From: Microbacterium maritypicum
GTDB lineage: Bacteria; Actinomycetota; Actinomycetes; Actinomycetales; Microbacteriaceae
Reading direction: 5' to 3'
NCBI RefSeq assembly: GCF_041529975.1
Contig: NZ_CP168030.1
Location: forward strand, 2,108,001-2,172,000
Length of the DNA stretch: 64,000 nt
Shown here: positions 19,418-28,693 of the stretch, in pieces
Position numbering within the stretch: position 1 is the stretch's first letter
How the letters are laid out: each line of letters opens with the position of its first letter
The notes under the pieces: generated by a model
Told to the model about the DNA's origin: nothing
The model's database searches: none
The model's input: only the letters and a program-made list of their open reading frames with translations
Program-made: the position numbers and the translations under genes

Positions 19418-20722
19418 ATGAAGCGTTATGCAGGTGTCCTCGCCCTGGCCGCCCTCGCCCTGCCCCTCGCCGCCTGCGGCTCGACCGGTGGCGGCGACGC
19501 CCCCGAGAGCGCAGAGTTGACCTCGGGCCCGATCACGATCTGGTACTCCACGAACGAGCAGGAGATCGCCTGGGCGGAAGCCGTGGTCGAGGGCTGGAAC
19601 GCCGACCACCCCGATGAGAAGGTCACGGCCGCCGCGATCCCGTCCGGCAAGTCGTCCGAAGACGCGATCGGCGCCGCGATCACGGCGGGCAACACGCCGT
19701 GCCTCGTCTACAACACGGCCCCGGCCGCCGTGCCGGCCTTCCAGAAGCAGGGCGGTCTGGTCAACATCTCGACGACCTTCGACGACGGTGAGTCGTTCAT
19801 CACCGAGCGGTCGGGGGCCGCGGCAGACGGCTTCCGCTCGCCCGACGGCGACCTGTACCAGGTGCCGTGGAAGGCCAACCCCTTCATGCTCTACTACAAC
19901 AAGGACGTCTTCGCGGCGGCCGGACTCGACCCCGAGAACCCCGAGCTGGCGACCTACGACGACGTGATCGCGGCCGCGGCGGCGATCAAGGAGAGCGGTG
20001 CCGCCGACTACTCGCTCTACCCGCCTGCATCCGGCGACTACACCAACGCGCTCTTCGACTTCTATCCGTTCTTCCTCGCCAACTCCGGCGGCACCCAGCT
20101 GGTGAGCGACGGCGCCGCCGCGTTCACCAGCGATGAGGGCCTCGAGACCCTCGAGTTCTGGAAGACCCTCTACGCCGAGGGCTACTCCTCGGCCGAGGCG
20201 TACAGCGGCGACGCCTGGGCCGGTCCCTTCGCCGACGGGGTGTCGGCCATGGGCATCGCGGGCCCGTGGGGTGCCGGAGCGTTCGACGGCAAGGTCGATT
20301 ACGGCATCGTGCCTCTGCCGACCGCCGACGGCACCGCGCCAGAGCACACCTACACGTTCGGCGACTCGAAGAACGTCGGGCTCTACACCTCGTGCGAGAA
20401 CAAGCAGACCGCCTGGGACTTCGTGAAGTTCTCGATGGACGCCGACAACGACCTCGCCCTGCTCGAGACCACCGGGCAGTTCCCCATCCGCGGTGACATC
20501 GACACGATCGCCGGCGACTTCCTGGCCGGCGACCCGGTGCTGTCGACGTTCGCCGCCTCCGTCCCGCTCACCGTCGACGTGCCCAACGTCGCCGACGCGA
20601 CCGAGATGTGGCAGACCTTCCGCGACGCGTGGGGTCAGGCCGTGCAGGCCGGCGAGGGCGATCTGAAGGAGACCTTCTCGACGGCCGCAGACAAGATCGA
20701 CGCCCTGATCGCCCAGGGCTGA
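19418..20722 (+). CDS. ABC transporter solute-binding lipoprotein (sugar type)
   Basis: A 434-residue extracytoplasmic sugar-binding lipoprotein that would deliver oligosaccharides to the two permeases encoded at 26669-28476. It has a short signal peptide with lipobox LPLAAC and Cys20 as the lipidated residue. The mature part is of the MalE/family 1 type: ITIWYSTNEQE at the first strand, KANPFMLYYNKDVF in the middle, and GPWGAGAFDGK. The ATG at 19418 is preceded by AGGAG with a nine-base spacer; the longer frame runs into the promoter. It is transcribed with the polysaccharide lyase gene behind it, separated by a strong hairpin. The substrate is inferred to be a lyase product. Confidence 0.9.
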   Translation: MKRYAGVLALAALALPLAACGSTGGGDAPESAELTSGPITIWYSTNEQEIAWAEAVVEGWNADHPDEKVTAAAIPSGKSSEDAIGAAITAGNTPCLVYNTAPAAVPAFQKQGGLVNISTTFDDGESFITERSGAAADGFRSPDGDLYQVPWKANPFMLYYNKDVFAAAGLDPENPELATYDDVIAAAAAIKESGAADYSLYPPASGDYTNALFDFYPFFLANSGGTQLVSDGAAAFTSDEGLETLEFWKTLYAEGYSSAEAYSGDAWAGPFADGVSAMGIAGPWGAGAFDGKVDYGIVPLPTADGTAPEHTYTFGDSKNVGLYTSCENKQTAWDFVKFSMDADNDLALLETTGQFPIRGDIDTIAGDFLAGDPVLSTFAASVPLTVDVPNVADATEMWQTFRDAWGQAVQAGEGDLKETFSTAADKIDALIAQG

Positions 20723-20750
20723 TCGATCCGAGCATTCCCCGGCCGATCAC

Positions 20751-20780
20751 CCCGGGGTGCGCGCGATCGCGCACCCCGGG
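20751..20780 (+). terminator. Strong intercistronic hairpin between transporter and lyase genes
   Basis: A perfect 13-bp stem (20751-20763 with 20768-20780) and CGAT loop, 29 bases after the solute-binding protein stop, with no T-run. Such hairpins usually stabilise or partly terminate, giving more binding protein than downstream product. Confidence 0.6.
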
Positions 20781-20880
20781 CTTCGCTCCGTGCACCCGCA
20801 GGCGCGCGCGGTCGCGTTCTTCCTCCCGCTGAGGCATCCGCCTCGCCTGCCCTTCGGCACACCGGCAAAGGAGCCCAGCC

Positions 20881-23800
20881 ATGAGACGCATCACCGCGTT
20901 CATCGCCTTCACCGTCGCCCTCGTCATCGGCTCGTCCGCGCTCACCACGGTGCCGGCATCCGCCGCTCCCGAAGACGATGTCGCGACGGTCATCGACCGC
21001 CTCGAGGAGTACTACCTCGGGCAGGGCGACGACATCATCATCGCCAACGGCATCTACCTCGCCAAGACCTCGGAGGCGCTGGACTACGTCGCGTCGCAGA
21101 AGGAGGACGGATCGTGGGCCGACGTCGACTACGCCGATCGCACGAGCTCGGCGAACGGCAGCGTCTGGTCGGCGTACACGGCGCTCTACCGGATGCTCGC
21201 GATGACGCAGGCGTACAAGGACCCGAAGGCCGCAGGCCACGGTGACAAGCGGCTGGTCGACGCGGTGCAGCGGGCGCTGCTGCACTGGGACCGGGTGAAC
21301 CCCGGCAACACCAACTGGTGGGAGACCGAGATCGGCGAGTCGATCGCGATGGGACGCATCTCGATGTTCCTCGGCTCCGAGCTCAGTGAAGACGCCTTCC
21401 GTGTCAGCCTCGCGCACAACACCGGCAAGCTCGACCCGGTCGGGGCGAACGGCTCGTGGCGCACGTCGAACTACATCTTCGAGGCCCTCTCCACCGGCGA
21501 CATCGCCAAGGTGAAGGAGGGGTTCGCGACGATCGTCGCCACCATCGCGGTCGACCACTCCGGCACCGTGAAAGAGGCGGTCCAGCCGGACGCCAGCTTC
21601 TGGGCCCACGGCGCGCAGCTGTATAGCGAGGGCTACGGGATGGTGCTGTTCACCTACGCGGCCCTGTGGTCGGACGTCGCACGCGGCACCGGACTCGCGT
21701 TCACGCGCGCGCAGCTGGACTCGATCGCCTTCTACTTCATCGAGGGCACCCGCTGGCTCATCCGCGGAGAGATCGGCATGCTCTACCTCAACTACCGGCC
21801 GCCGAAGACCGTGAGCGACATCACCAGCCACGCCTCCGAGTTCATCGAGCCGCTGCAGCGCATGGTGCGCACGGACGCCCTCTACTCGACCGCCTACCAG
21901 GCCGTGCTCGACGGGGTGCTCGGTAAGACCGAGACGAACGGCGTCACCGGCGCGAAGTACTTCTGGCGCTCGGAGTTCGCCTCTCATCAGCGCGACGACT
22001 ACGGCATCTTCACTCGTCTCAACTCGTCTCGCACGTTCGGCGCCGAGCTGCGCACGTCCTACCGTGACGATCTCGGCAACCCCGTCTTCTGGAACGCGAT
22101 GGGCTCGACCGCCATCCAGGTCAATAACCGCGAGTACCTCGATCTGGGTCCCACGTTCGACTGGTGGCACTACCCCGGAGTGACCGCTCCCGACGAGAAG
22201 CGAACGGAACGCGGATTCGAGAACCGTGGGCGCAACGGAGACGGCGCGAGCTTCACCGGCGGCACGTCCGACGGGGAGTTCGGCGCGAGCGTGCTCACCC
22301 TCGACGCCGCGGGCACCGGCGCGCGGAAGAGCTACTTCACATTCGACGAGGGCATGGTCGCGCTCGGCGCCGGCATCGCCTCGACGAGTGGCGCGGCCGT
22401 GCACACGACGATCAATCAGGCATCCGCCAAGGAGAACGCGACCGTCGGCGGCAAGCCCGTCGCGGGCGATGCAGACGACCAGAGCGTCGGGGGCGCCCGG
22501 TGGGCCTACAACGACGAGGTCGGATACGTCTTCGCAGACGGCCAGGACGTGAGGGTCTCGAACCGGGCCCAGTCCGGCAGCTGGGAGGGGCAGGAAGCCG
22601 TCAGCCGCGACGCTTTCACGCTGTACGTCGACCATGGGACCAAGCCGACCGCCGGCACGTACGACTACACGGTGCTGCCGGCGGCCACCCCCGCCGAGGT
22701 CGCCGCCTTCGCCGACGCGCCCGCCATGCGCACGCTCCGCAACGACACCTCGGTGCAGGCGGTGCGGCACGACGCGGCAGGGATCACCATGGCGACGTTC
22801 TACGCCGCCGGGACGCTCGATCTCGGCGGCGGCCGCGCGCTGACCGTCGACCAGCCCAGCATCGTCCTGCTGGACGAGCGCGGCGAGACCCCCGTCGTCA
22901 GCCTCTCCAACCCCGACCGCCCCGGGCTGTCCGTCGGGGTCTCCCTCACCGGCGGCGGCCAGGACCAGCACGCGAGGTTCGCGCTCGGATCGGGCGAGAA
23001 CATGGGCAGGACCGTCACTTCCGCGCTCGCCGCGGGCCCGCTCCCGGCGACCTCTGCGTTCTCGGCGAGCAGCACGGCAGACGGCTCGTCCGCCGCCGCG
23101 CTCGGGGATGACGACCGGGACACCGCGTGGCGATCGGCCGGCGACGGCACGCAGTGGGCGGCCGTCACGCTGCCCCGCGGATCGTGGGTCACGAAGGCGA
23201 CCATCGACTGGACGGATGCTCCCGCCGGCGACTTCGTCGTGCAGACGTCGCAGAACGGCGTCGACTGGACCGACCGAGCCCACGTCACCGACGGCGACGG
23301 CGGGGTCGACGAGATCCCGCTCGACCCGACCCCGGCGGAGCATGTGCGCGTGCTTCTGCTCGACGGCGAGGGGGAGGGCTACGGCATCCGCGAGCTGTCG
23401 GTGGCGTCGAGCGTCAATCTCTCGATCGACGGTGCGACGCGGGCTTCGGGCTACGCGGGATACAACCTCGTCCACGCCCTCGCCGACGGCGATCCGTCCA
23501 CGCGCTGGCGCGGCAACAACGCCAACAGCGCCTGGGCGCAGGTCGATCTCGGCGAATCGAAGCCCGTGTCGACGGTGCGGCTCTCGTGGGAGGCGGCGTA
23601 TGCCAAGGCGTACCGGATCCAGCTGTCCGACGACGGCAGGAACTGGCGCGACGCCTATGTCACCCCTTCAGCCGGGAGCGACGGCGGTGTCGATGTGATC
23701 ACGCTGAACGACCAGAGCGCCCGTTTCGTGCGGATGCAGACCGTCACGCGTGCTCTGGACTACGGACCCTCGCTGTGGGAGTTCGAGATCTTCTCCGATC

Positions 23801-25407
23801 GGCTGGTCGCCGAGGCCCCCGCCGTTCCGGTGGGCAACGCCAACCTCGCGCTCGGTCGCCCGACGACGGCCGACAGCGTCCACCAGAACAACGCCACGAT
23901 CACCGGGCCGAAGGCGACCGACGGTTCCCGCTCGACCAAGTGGTCGTCGGCGCGAGCAGCCGCCGAGCACTGGCTTCAGGTCGACCTGGAGAGCGTGCGG
24001 TCGGTCTCGCGCGCCGTGGTCGCCTGGGAAGCCGGCACGTCCAACGACTATCGCATCGAGGGCTCGGTCGACGGCACGACCTGGATGCCCCTGGCCCGCG
24101 TCCAGGCTGCGCAGCCGACGCTCATCCATCAGCACGACTTCGCGGCGACCGACGTGCGGTACGTGCGCCTGTCCGGCATGCCGGCGACGCAGTACGGGCT
24201 CAACATCTGGGAGCTCGAGCTGTACGGCGGGTACACCTTCGAGTGCGCGGGACCGGTCTCGGCCGGGCGCGACGGTGCGGCCGTCGTCGCCGCGACGGTG
24301 TCGCCGGTGAACCCCGCCGACACGTTCACGGCGGTGGTGATGGACGACTCCGTCGCAACCGTGAAGGGCGACGCCCGTGTCTCGGCAGACGGCCGGGTCG
24401 AGGTCGACCTCGCGACCCGCGAACCCGGGCGCACGACCGTCGGCATCCGCCATCAGGGCGGCAGCGAGATCGCCTGGTGCACGGTCACCGTGATCGCCGA
24501 CACGGGTCGGCTGCAGGCACAGGTCGACGCGGCGAACACCCTCGACAGCACGGCCTACACGTCGGCCAGCTGGAAGCCGCTGCTGCCCGCGCTCGAGGCG
24601 GGCAAGGACGTGCTCGCCGCGCCCGGGTCCGCGCAGGGTCAGGTGGATGCGGCGGCCGACGCTCTCGCGGCGGCACTCGCCGGGCTCATCCGACTCGATG
24701 CCGCTCCGAGCGCGCCGCGCGATGTCGTCGCGACCGCTTCCGGCGACCGGGTGAACGTGCAGTGGACGGTGCCCGAGAACGTGGGCGGATCGCCCATCAT
24801 CGCGTACGAGGTCGCCGTGGGCGACCGTGTCGTGCAGGCCGAAGGGGCCGTGCTCACGGCAGCCGTCACCGGGCTCGCCGCCGGCGAGTACGCCGTGACG
24901 GTGCGGGCGCAGAACGCGGGCGGGTGGTCCGTGCCCTCCGCCGCGATCGTCGTCGTGGTCGATCCCGAGGTGGTGACCCCGAGCGTGACGGTCGAAGGCT
25001 CGCCGAAGGTCGGTGGACGCATCGACGTCAGCGGCGTCGGATTCCAGCCGGGGATCGAGTACACCGTCCAGCTGCGTTCCACTCCGGCCGATCTCGGGAC
25101 CGTGACCGCCGAGACGGATGGCAGCTTCGCCTTCCGCGGAGTCGTGCCCGAAGATGTCGAGGCCGGCGCGCATACGCTCGTCGTGATGCACGACGGGGCG
25201 GACATCGCCTCGACCCCGGTGCGGATCATCGCCGCCGCCGGCCCGGGTGCGCCGGGCGGGCCGGGCGACGGCGGAACCGACGGATCCGGCGCGCTCCCCG
25301 CCACCGGAGGCGAACTCGCCTGGCTGCCGTGGACGCTCGCCATGGCGCTGCTGCTGCTGCTCTCGGGCGCTTTAGCGATGAAGGCGCGACGGCAGCCCCG
25401 CGACTGA
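20881..25407 (+). CDS. Sortase-anchored polysaccharide lyase family 8 with three F5/8C domains
   Basis: A 1508-residue secreted enzyme. A Sec signal peptide ends near Ala28. Residues 30-720 form a PL8-type (alpha/alpha toroid plus beta-sandwich) lyase. The catalytic pattern is visible: Asn190 in VGAN, His243 and Tyr252 in WAHGAQLYSEGYG (the His-x8-Tyr spacing of PL8), and Arg291/Arg295. PL8 enzymes cleave uronate-containing chains (hyaluronan, chondroitin, xanthan side chains) by beta-elimination. Three discoidin (F5/8C/CBM32-like) domains follow at about 723-840, 845-980 and 987-1116. After these come a FIVAR-type helical segment (1207-1276), fibronectin III (1277-1361) and an Ig-like domain. 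LPATG at 1472-1476, a membrane segment and a basic tail mark sortase anchoring. The substrate is not determined. Confidence 0.85.
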   Translation: MRRITAFIAFTVALVIGSSALTTVPASAAPEDDVATVIDRLEEYYLGQGDDIIIANGIYLAKTSEALDYVASQKEDGSWADVDYADRTSSANGSVWSAYTALYRMLAMTQAYKDPKAAGHGDKRLVDAVQRALLHWDRVNPGNTNWWETEIGESIAMGRISMFLGSELSEDAFRVSLAHNTGKLDPVGANGSWRTSNYIFEALSTGDIAKVKEGFATIVATIAVDHSGTVKEAVQPDASFWAHGAQLYSEGYGMVLFTYAALWSDVARGTGLAFTRAQLDSIAFYFIEGTRWLIRGEIGMLYLNYRPPKTVSDITSHASEFIEPLQRMVRTDALYSTAYQAVLDGVLGKTETNGVTGAKYFWRSEFASHQRDDYGIFTRLNSSRTFGAELRTSYRDDLGNPVFWNAMGSTAIQVNNREYLDLGPTFDWWHYPGVTAPDEKRTERGFENRGRNGDGASFTGGTSDGEFGASVLTLDAAGTGARKSYFTFDEGMVALGAGIASTSGAAVHTTINQASAKENATVGGKPVAGDADDQSVGGARWAYNDEVGYVFADGQDVRVSNRAQSGSWEGQEAVSRDAFTLYVDHGTKPTAGTYDYTVLPAATPAEVAAFADAPAMRTLRNDTSVQAVRHDAAGITMATFYAAGTLDLGGGRALTVDQPSIVLLDERGETPVVSLSNPDRPGLSVGVSLTGGGQDQHARFALGSGENMGRTVTSALAAGPLPATSAFSASSTADGSSAAALGDDDRDTAWRSAGDGTQWAAVTLPRGSWVTKATIDWTDAPAGDFVVQTSQNGVDWTDRAHVTDGDGGVDEIPLDPTPAEHVRVLLLDGEGEGYGIRELSVASSVNLSIDGATRASGYAGYNLVHALADGDPSTRWRGNNANSAWAQVDLGESKPVSTVRLSWEAAYAKAYRIQLSDDGRNWRDAYVTPSAGSDGGVDVITLNDQSARFVRMQTVTRALDYGPSLWEFEIFSDRLVAEAPAVPVGNANLALGRPTTADSVHQNNATITGPKATDGSRSTKWSSARAAAEHWLQVDLESVRSVSRAVVAWEAGTSNDYRIEGSVDGTTWMPLARVQAAQPTLIHQHDFAATDVRYVRLSGMPATQYGLNIWELELYGGYTFECAGPVSAGRDGAAVVAATVSPVNPADTFTAVVMDDSVATVKGDARVSADGRVEVDLATREPGRTTVGIRHQGGSEIAWCTVTVIADTGRLQAQVDAANTLDSTAYTSASWKPLLPALEAGKDVLAAPGSAQGQVDAAADALAAALAGLIRLDAAPSAPRDVVATASGDRVNVQWTVPENVGGSPIIAYEVAVGDRVVQAEGAVLTAAVTGLAAGEYAVTVRAQNAGGWSVPSAAIVVVVDPEVVTPSVTVEGSPKVGGRIDVSGVGFQPGIEYTVQLRSTPADLGTVTAETDGSFAFRGVVPEDVEAGAHTLVVMHDGADIASTPVRIIAAAGPGAPGGPGDGGTDGSGALPATGGELAWLPWTLAMALLLLLSGALAMKARRQPRD

Positions 25408-25424
25408 ACCGCGGCACCGACGCA

Positions 25425-25452
25425 GGGGCCGTCTCCCGAGGGAGGCGGCCCC
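25425..25452 (+). terminator. Terminator hairpin after the PL8 gene
   Basis: A GC-rich 12-bp stem (25425-25436 with 25441-25452, one G-T pair) and four-base loop, 18 bases after the stop. It is followed by TTCGT and not by a long T-run. Confidence 0.65.
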
Positions 25453-25504
25453 TTCGTCGGTGCCCTCGCGCGAACGCCAGGCCCTTGTTCGGACCACGCA
25501 TGCG

Positions 25505-25539
25505 GAAGGGCCGCCTCCCCGATCAGGAGACGGCCCTTC
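25505..25539 (-). terminator. Terminator hairpin after the GH130 gene
   Basis: GAAGGGCCG (25505-25513) pairs with CGGCCCTTC (25531-25539), extended by an inner CTCC/GGAG. It lies 13 bases beyond the stop of the minus-strand GH130 gene, in the convergent gap with the PL8 gene. Confidence 0.65.
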
Positions 25540-25551
25540 GAAGGCTGCGGA

Positions 25552-26634
25552 TCAGAGGCGGGTGAGCTCCGCGACACCGATCGACGAGTCGGCCATGCCG
25601 TAGAAGACGAACGTCCGTCCTCCGATCTCCTCGACCGCAGTGGGGAACACGACGTTTCCGAGGGTTCCCTGCAGCTCCTCCGCGGTCTCGGGTGCGAGCA
25701 GGGGCTCCGCCGAGCGGGCGAGCACGCGGCGAGGGTCCTCCGCGTCGAGCAGGATCGCACCGGCCGAGTAGCGCGAGCCGTAGGCCAGCTCGAAGCCCTT
25801 CGGAGTGGCGCCGGAGACGCCGTGGTGCAGCAGCAGCCAGCCTTCCGGCACGCGCAGCGGCGAGGGTCCGGCGCCGATCTTCGCGCTCTCGTAGGCCATC
25901 TCGGGCCCGACGAGCATCGCCGAGTCGTGCAGGCGCGTCAGGGCCGTGATGTCTGCCGTCGCCTCGTCGAGGTCGATGTAGCCGATCCAGATCGAGGGAC
26001 GTACTTCGTCGATGCCTGCCGGGGGTCGTGCCCCCTCGCCGGGTCGCAGCCAGTCGAGATCCCACATCGGGCGGTGCAGCACGGCGATGCGCGGCTTCCC
26101 GTCAGGACCGGGCACCGGCTCGGGGAAGAAGACGATGTCCTTGTTGGCGAACAGGTTCAGGTCGGTCGCGAGTTCGGGCTGATAGGCGAACTGGATCGGG
26201 CCGAGACGGTGCCACGTGACGGTGTCGCGCGAGTACGCGAGCGCCGGTCGTGGCCCCAGCGGTCCGTAGGCGATGTACGTCATGACGTGCAGACCGAGCG
26301 GTTCCAGGAAGGTGATGCGCGGGTCTTCGACTCCGGCGTTCTGGTGGCCGTGCTCCCACTGCTCGTCGGGGGAGAGCACGAGGCCGAGGCGCTCGACACC
26401 CGTCGGCACGCCGTCCTCGATGATGACGCGGGCTCGCGCGATTCGTGAGACGTTGCCCTCTGCGACGACCCGTGGGTAGAGGTAGAGCTCGTCGTCCGGC
26501 CCCCAGGCGGTGCCGGGGTTGAGGACGCCCTCGGCCTCGAGCGGGTCGGCGGGGTCGGCGGTCATGATCGTGCCCAGTCGCGTCAGGGCGTAGGGGATCG
26601 CAGTCGTCGGAGCGGAGGAGGGGAATGGGGTCAT
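25552..26634 (-). CDS. Glycoside phosphorylase/hydrolase family GH130
   Basis: A 360-residue cytoplasmic five-bladed propeller enzyme. GH130 members mostly phosphorolyse beta-mannosides, releasing alpha-mannose 1-phosphate. Family motifs are visible: LYPRVVAEGNVSRI with phosphate-side residues, GHQNAGVEDPRIT with the catalytic Asp104, NKDIVFFPEP, and SAKIGAGPSP. A VVFPTAVEE motif lies near the end. Some GH130 clades lack the phosphate-binding residues and are hydrolases, and I cannot settle which this is. It is the last gene of the minus-strand operon behind two sugar permeases. A phosphomannomutase-like protein encoded nearby would be a fitting next step. Confidence 0.82.
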   Translation of the reverse strand: MTPFPSSAPTTAIPYALTRLGTIMTADPADPLEAEGVLNPGTAWGPDDELYLYPRVVAEGNVSRIARARVIIEDGVPTGVERLGLVLSPDEQWEHGHQNAGVEDPRITFLEPLGLHVMTYIAYGPLGPRPALAYSRDTVTWHRLGPIQFAYQPELATDLNLFANKDIVFFPEPVPGPDGKPRIAVLHRPMWDLDWLRPGEGARPPAGIDEVRPSIWIGYIDLDEATADITALTRLHDSAMLVGPEMAYESAKIGAGPSPLRVPEGWLLLHHGVSGATPKGFELAYGSRYSAGAILLDAEDPRRVLARSAEPLLAPETAEELQGTLGNVVFPTAVEEIGGRTFVFYGMADSSIGVAELTRL

Positions 26635-26668
26635 TGCCTTGCTTTCGGGGTGTTTCGGGGTCGACGGC

Positions 26669-27541
26669 TCAGCCCTTGATGGCGGAGCCGAGGTTCGCGG
26701 ACGTGAAGTGTCGCTGGAACATCAGGAACAGCACGACCACCGGCACGGCGAGCACGCACGCGCCCGCGAGGACGGCTCCCATCGGGTTCTCGAGGAACGA
26801 CCCGTTCGTCTGCGAGAAGTTCGCGAGGCTGACGGCGAGCGTCTGCTTCGTCGCATCCTTGGTGACGAGGAACGGCCACAGGAACTCGTTCCACGGACCG
26901 ATGAACGTCACGAGCATCGCCGTGAGCACGGCCGGGCGCACGAGCGGAACCGCGATGAGGAGCAGGATGCGCAGTTCGCTGGCTCCGTCGATGCGTGCGG
27001 CGTCGAACACGTCGCGGGGGATCTGCAGGAAGTACTGGCGGAAGATCAGCACGGCGACCGAGTTGATCGCGAACGGCAGGATCATCCCGATGAAGTTGTC
27101 GGCCAGGCCGAAGTAGCGCACGACCATGACGTACAGCGGGATCATGAGCAACTGGAACGGGATCGCCTGCACGAGCAGCACGAGCGCGAACACGAGCCCG
27201 CGTCCTCGGAACGACAGCACCGCGAGCGCGTAGCCCACGAGCAGCCCGAAGACGAGCGTGCAGCCCACCACGCCGGCGGTGAAGATGAGCGAGTTCAGCA
27301 GCGAGCCGAACAGGTTCACCGATTCGTTGATCTCGACGAAGTTGTCCAAGGTGAGGTTCTGCGGCAGCGGGAGAAGGCCGAGCAGACTGGTGTCGCGTTT
27401 GCGCTGGAGGGCGCCGATCACCATGTAGTAGAACGGCACGAGGGCGGCGACGGCCCCGACGAGGAGCAGGGCGAATCTCAGGGCGGAGATCACCCGGCCG
27501 CTGCGGCCGGGGCGCGTCGCCCGGGTGGTCGTGGCGGTCAT
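26669..27541 (-). CDS. Carbohydrate ABC transporter permease (MalG type)
   Basis: A 290-residue inner-membrane permease with six transmembrane segments. The EAA-type motif DAARIDGASELRILLLIAVP (about residue 200) contacts the ATPase. The C-terminus is the short charged tail typical of MalG-type subunits. Its start overlaps the upstream permease stop (ATGA, 27538-27541). No ATPase gene is present in this locus, so a shared MsiK/UgpC-type ATPase elsewhere is expected, as is usual for actinobacterial sugar importers. The partner lipoprotein is encoded at 19418. Confidence 0.92.
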   Translation of the reverse strand: MTATTTRATRPGRSGRVISALRFALLLVGAVAALVPFYYMVIGALQRKRDTSLLGLLPLPQNLTLDNFVEINESVNLFGSLLNSLIFTAGVVGCTLVFGLLVGYALAVLSFRGRGLVFALVLLVQAIPFQLLMIPLYVMVVRYFGLADNFIGMILPFAINSVAVLIFRQYFLQIPRDVFDAARIDGASELRILLLIAVPLVRPAVLTAMLVTFIGPWNEFLWPFLVTKDATKQTLAVSLANFSQTNGSFLENPMGAVLAGACVLAVPVVVLFLMFQRHFTSANLGSAIKG

Positions 27542-28476
27542 CGGGTCCTGCCTTCCGTGATGCGGCGCGAGACGAGCGAGACGATCATCACGGCGATGAC
27601 GAGGATCATCCCGATCGCGGCGGCGATATCGGGCTTCCCCTGCTGGATCCCCTGCTGGTACATGAGCAGCGCCGGGGTCATCGATGCGCCGTTCGGCCCG
27701 CCGCCGGTCAGCAGGTACGGCTCGGTGAAGATCTGGCCGGTGGTGATGATCGACAGCAGCACGACGAGCGAGGTCACGGGGCGCACGGCAGGGAGCGTGA
27801 CCGAGCGGAAGCGCTGCCAGCGTCCTGCCCCGTCGAGCTGCGCGGCCTCATGCAGCTCATTCGGCACGTTCTGCAGGGCGGCGAGGTAGAGCAGGATGTA
27901 GAAGCCGAGGTTCTTCCACGTGACGTACACCGCGATGAGCGGCATGATCAGGGCAGGGTTCGCGAGCCACGAGGGGTCGGGCGCGAGCGATCCGAGCATC
28001 GAGTTCACGACGCCGTTGCCGTTGAAGAGGAAGATCCAGACCGCGAGCGTCGCGACGGATGCCGTCACGTACGGAACGTAGTACGAGATGCGGAAGAAGC
28101 CCTTCCAGTGCACGACGGCGTCGAGACCGGACGAGAGCAGCAGTCCGAGGACGACGGTGAGTGGCACGTTGATCACGAGGAAGATCAGGAGGTTGCCGAA
28201 CGCCTGATGCACAACGGGGTCGCCGAGGACCGTCGCGAAGTTCTCGAAGCCCACGAAGGGGTGGGGCACCTCCACCCCAGGGGCGGTGAAGTAGAAGTCG
28301 TGCACCGACATCCAGATGCCGAAGCCGAAGGGGATCAGGAACACCACGATGACGAAGAGCATGTAGGGGGCGCTCAACAGCAGGCCGAGCGGATTCTCGC
28401 CGAGCCAGCGACGCAGCGTGCTGCCGCGTCGGCGAACCCCGACGTTCGATTCCTGCGCTGGTGCGTCACTGCCCAT
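27538..28476 (-). CDS. Carbohydrate ABC transporter permease (MalF/UgpA type)
   Basis: A 312-residue six-segment membrane protein, first gene of the permease-permease-GH130 operon. It starts with about 28 polar residues followed by LGLLLSAPYMLFVIVVFLIP. The ATPase-contact motif is LHEAAQLDGAGRWQRFRSVT (about residue 210). It forms a heterodimer with the MalG-type subunit. The ATG at 28476 lies about 85 bases after the promoter-operator that matches the one before the solute-binding protein gene, so both transcripts should respond to the same LacI repressor. Confidence 0.92.
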   Translation of the reverse strand: MGSDAPAQESNVGVRRRGSTLRRWLGENPLGLLLSAPYMLFVIVVFLIPFGFGIWMSVHDFYFTAPGVEVPHPFVGFENFATVLGDPVVHQAFGNLLIFLVINVPLTVVLGLLLSSGLDAVVHWKGFFRISYYVPYVTASVATLAVWIFLFNGNGVVNSMLGSLAPDPSWLANPALIMPLIAVYVTWKNLGFYILLYLAALQNVPNELHEAAQLDGAGRWQRFRSVTLPAVRPVTSLVVLLSIITTGQIFTEPYLLTGGGPNGASMTPALLMYQQGIQQGKPDIAAAIGMILVIAVMIVSLVSRRITEGRTR

Positions 28477-28559
28477 GGCGTGTGTTCCTCACTGATACGA
28501 CCGTCCGCCGAGTGCCCGTGCATCGATCTCGGACGGGTCCCGGCGTTGACAACTCTCTT

Positions 28560-28588
28560 AGTAAACCGGTTTTGGTCAATCTGGTCAA
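28560..28588 (-). promoter_or_regulatory. Promoter with LacI operator for the permease-GH130 operon
   Basis: On the minus strand: TTGACC (28588-28583), 17 bases, TTTACT (28565-28560), with the palindrome AAACCGGTTT at 28563-28572. It shares the 15-mer CAAAACCGGTTTACT and the same 17-base spacer with the promoter at 19305. Confidence 0.8.
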
Positions 28589-28660
28589 CTGGTGGGGTCG
28601 CCCTGATCATGTCGGCGGGATTCGGCGCGACACAGGCCATATTGGAGATCTCAGAGTGAC

Positions 28661-28687
28661 TAAATCCGGCTAAACGTGGGATACGAT
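28661..28687 (+). promoter_or_regulatory. Possible promoter and degenerate operator of the lacI gene
   Basis: TACGAT (28682-28687) lies six bases before the ATG at 28694, so the transcript is probably leaderless. Just upstream, TAAATCCGGCTAAAC (28661-28675) keeps a CCGG centre and A-rich flank and may be a weak autoregulatory site. Confidence 0.4.
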
Positions 28688-28693
28688 TCGAGC

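Noticed and set aside
20635..23475. 946-codon frame antisense to the PL8 lyase gene
   Set aside because: It is a shadow frame with low-complexity Arg/Gly/Val translation and no recognisable motif.
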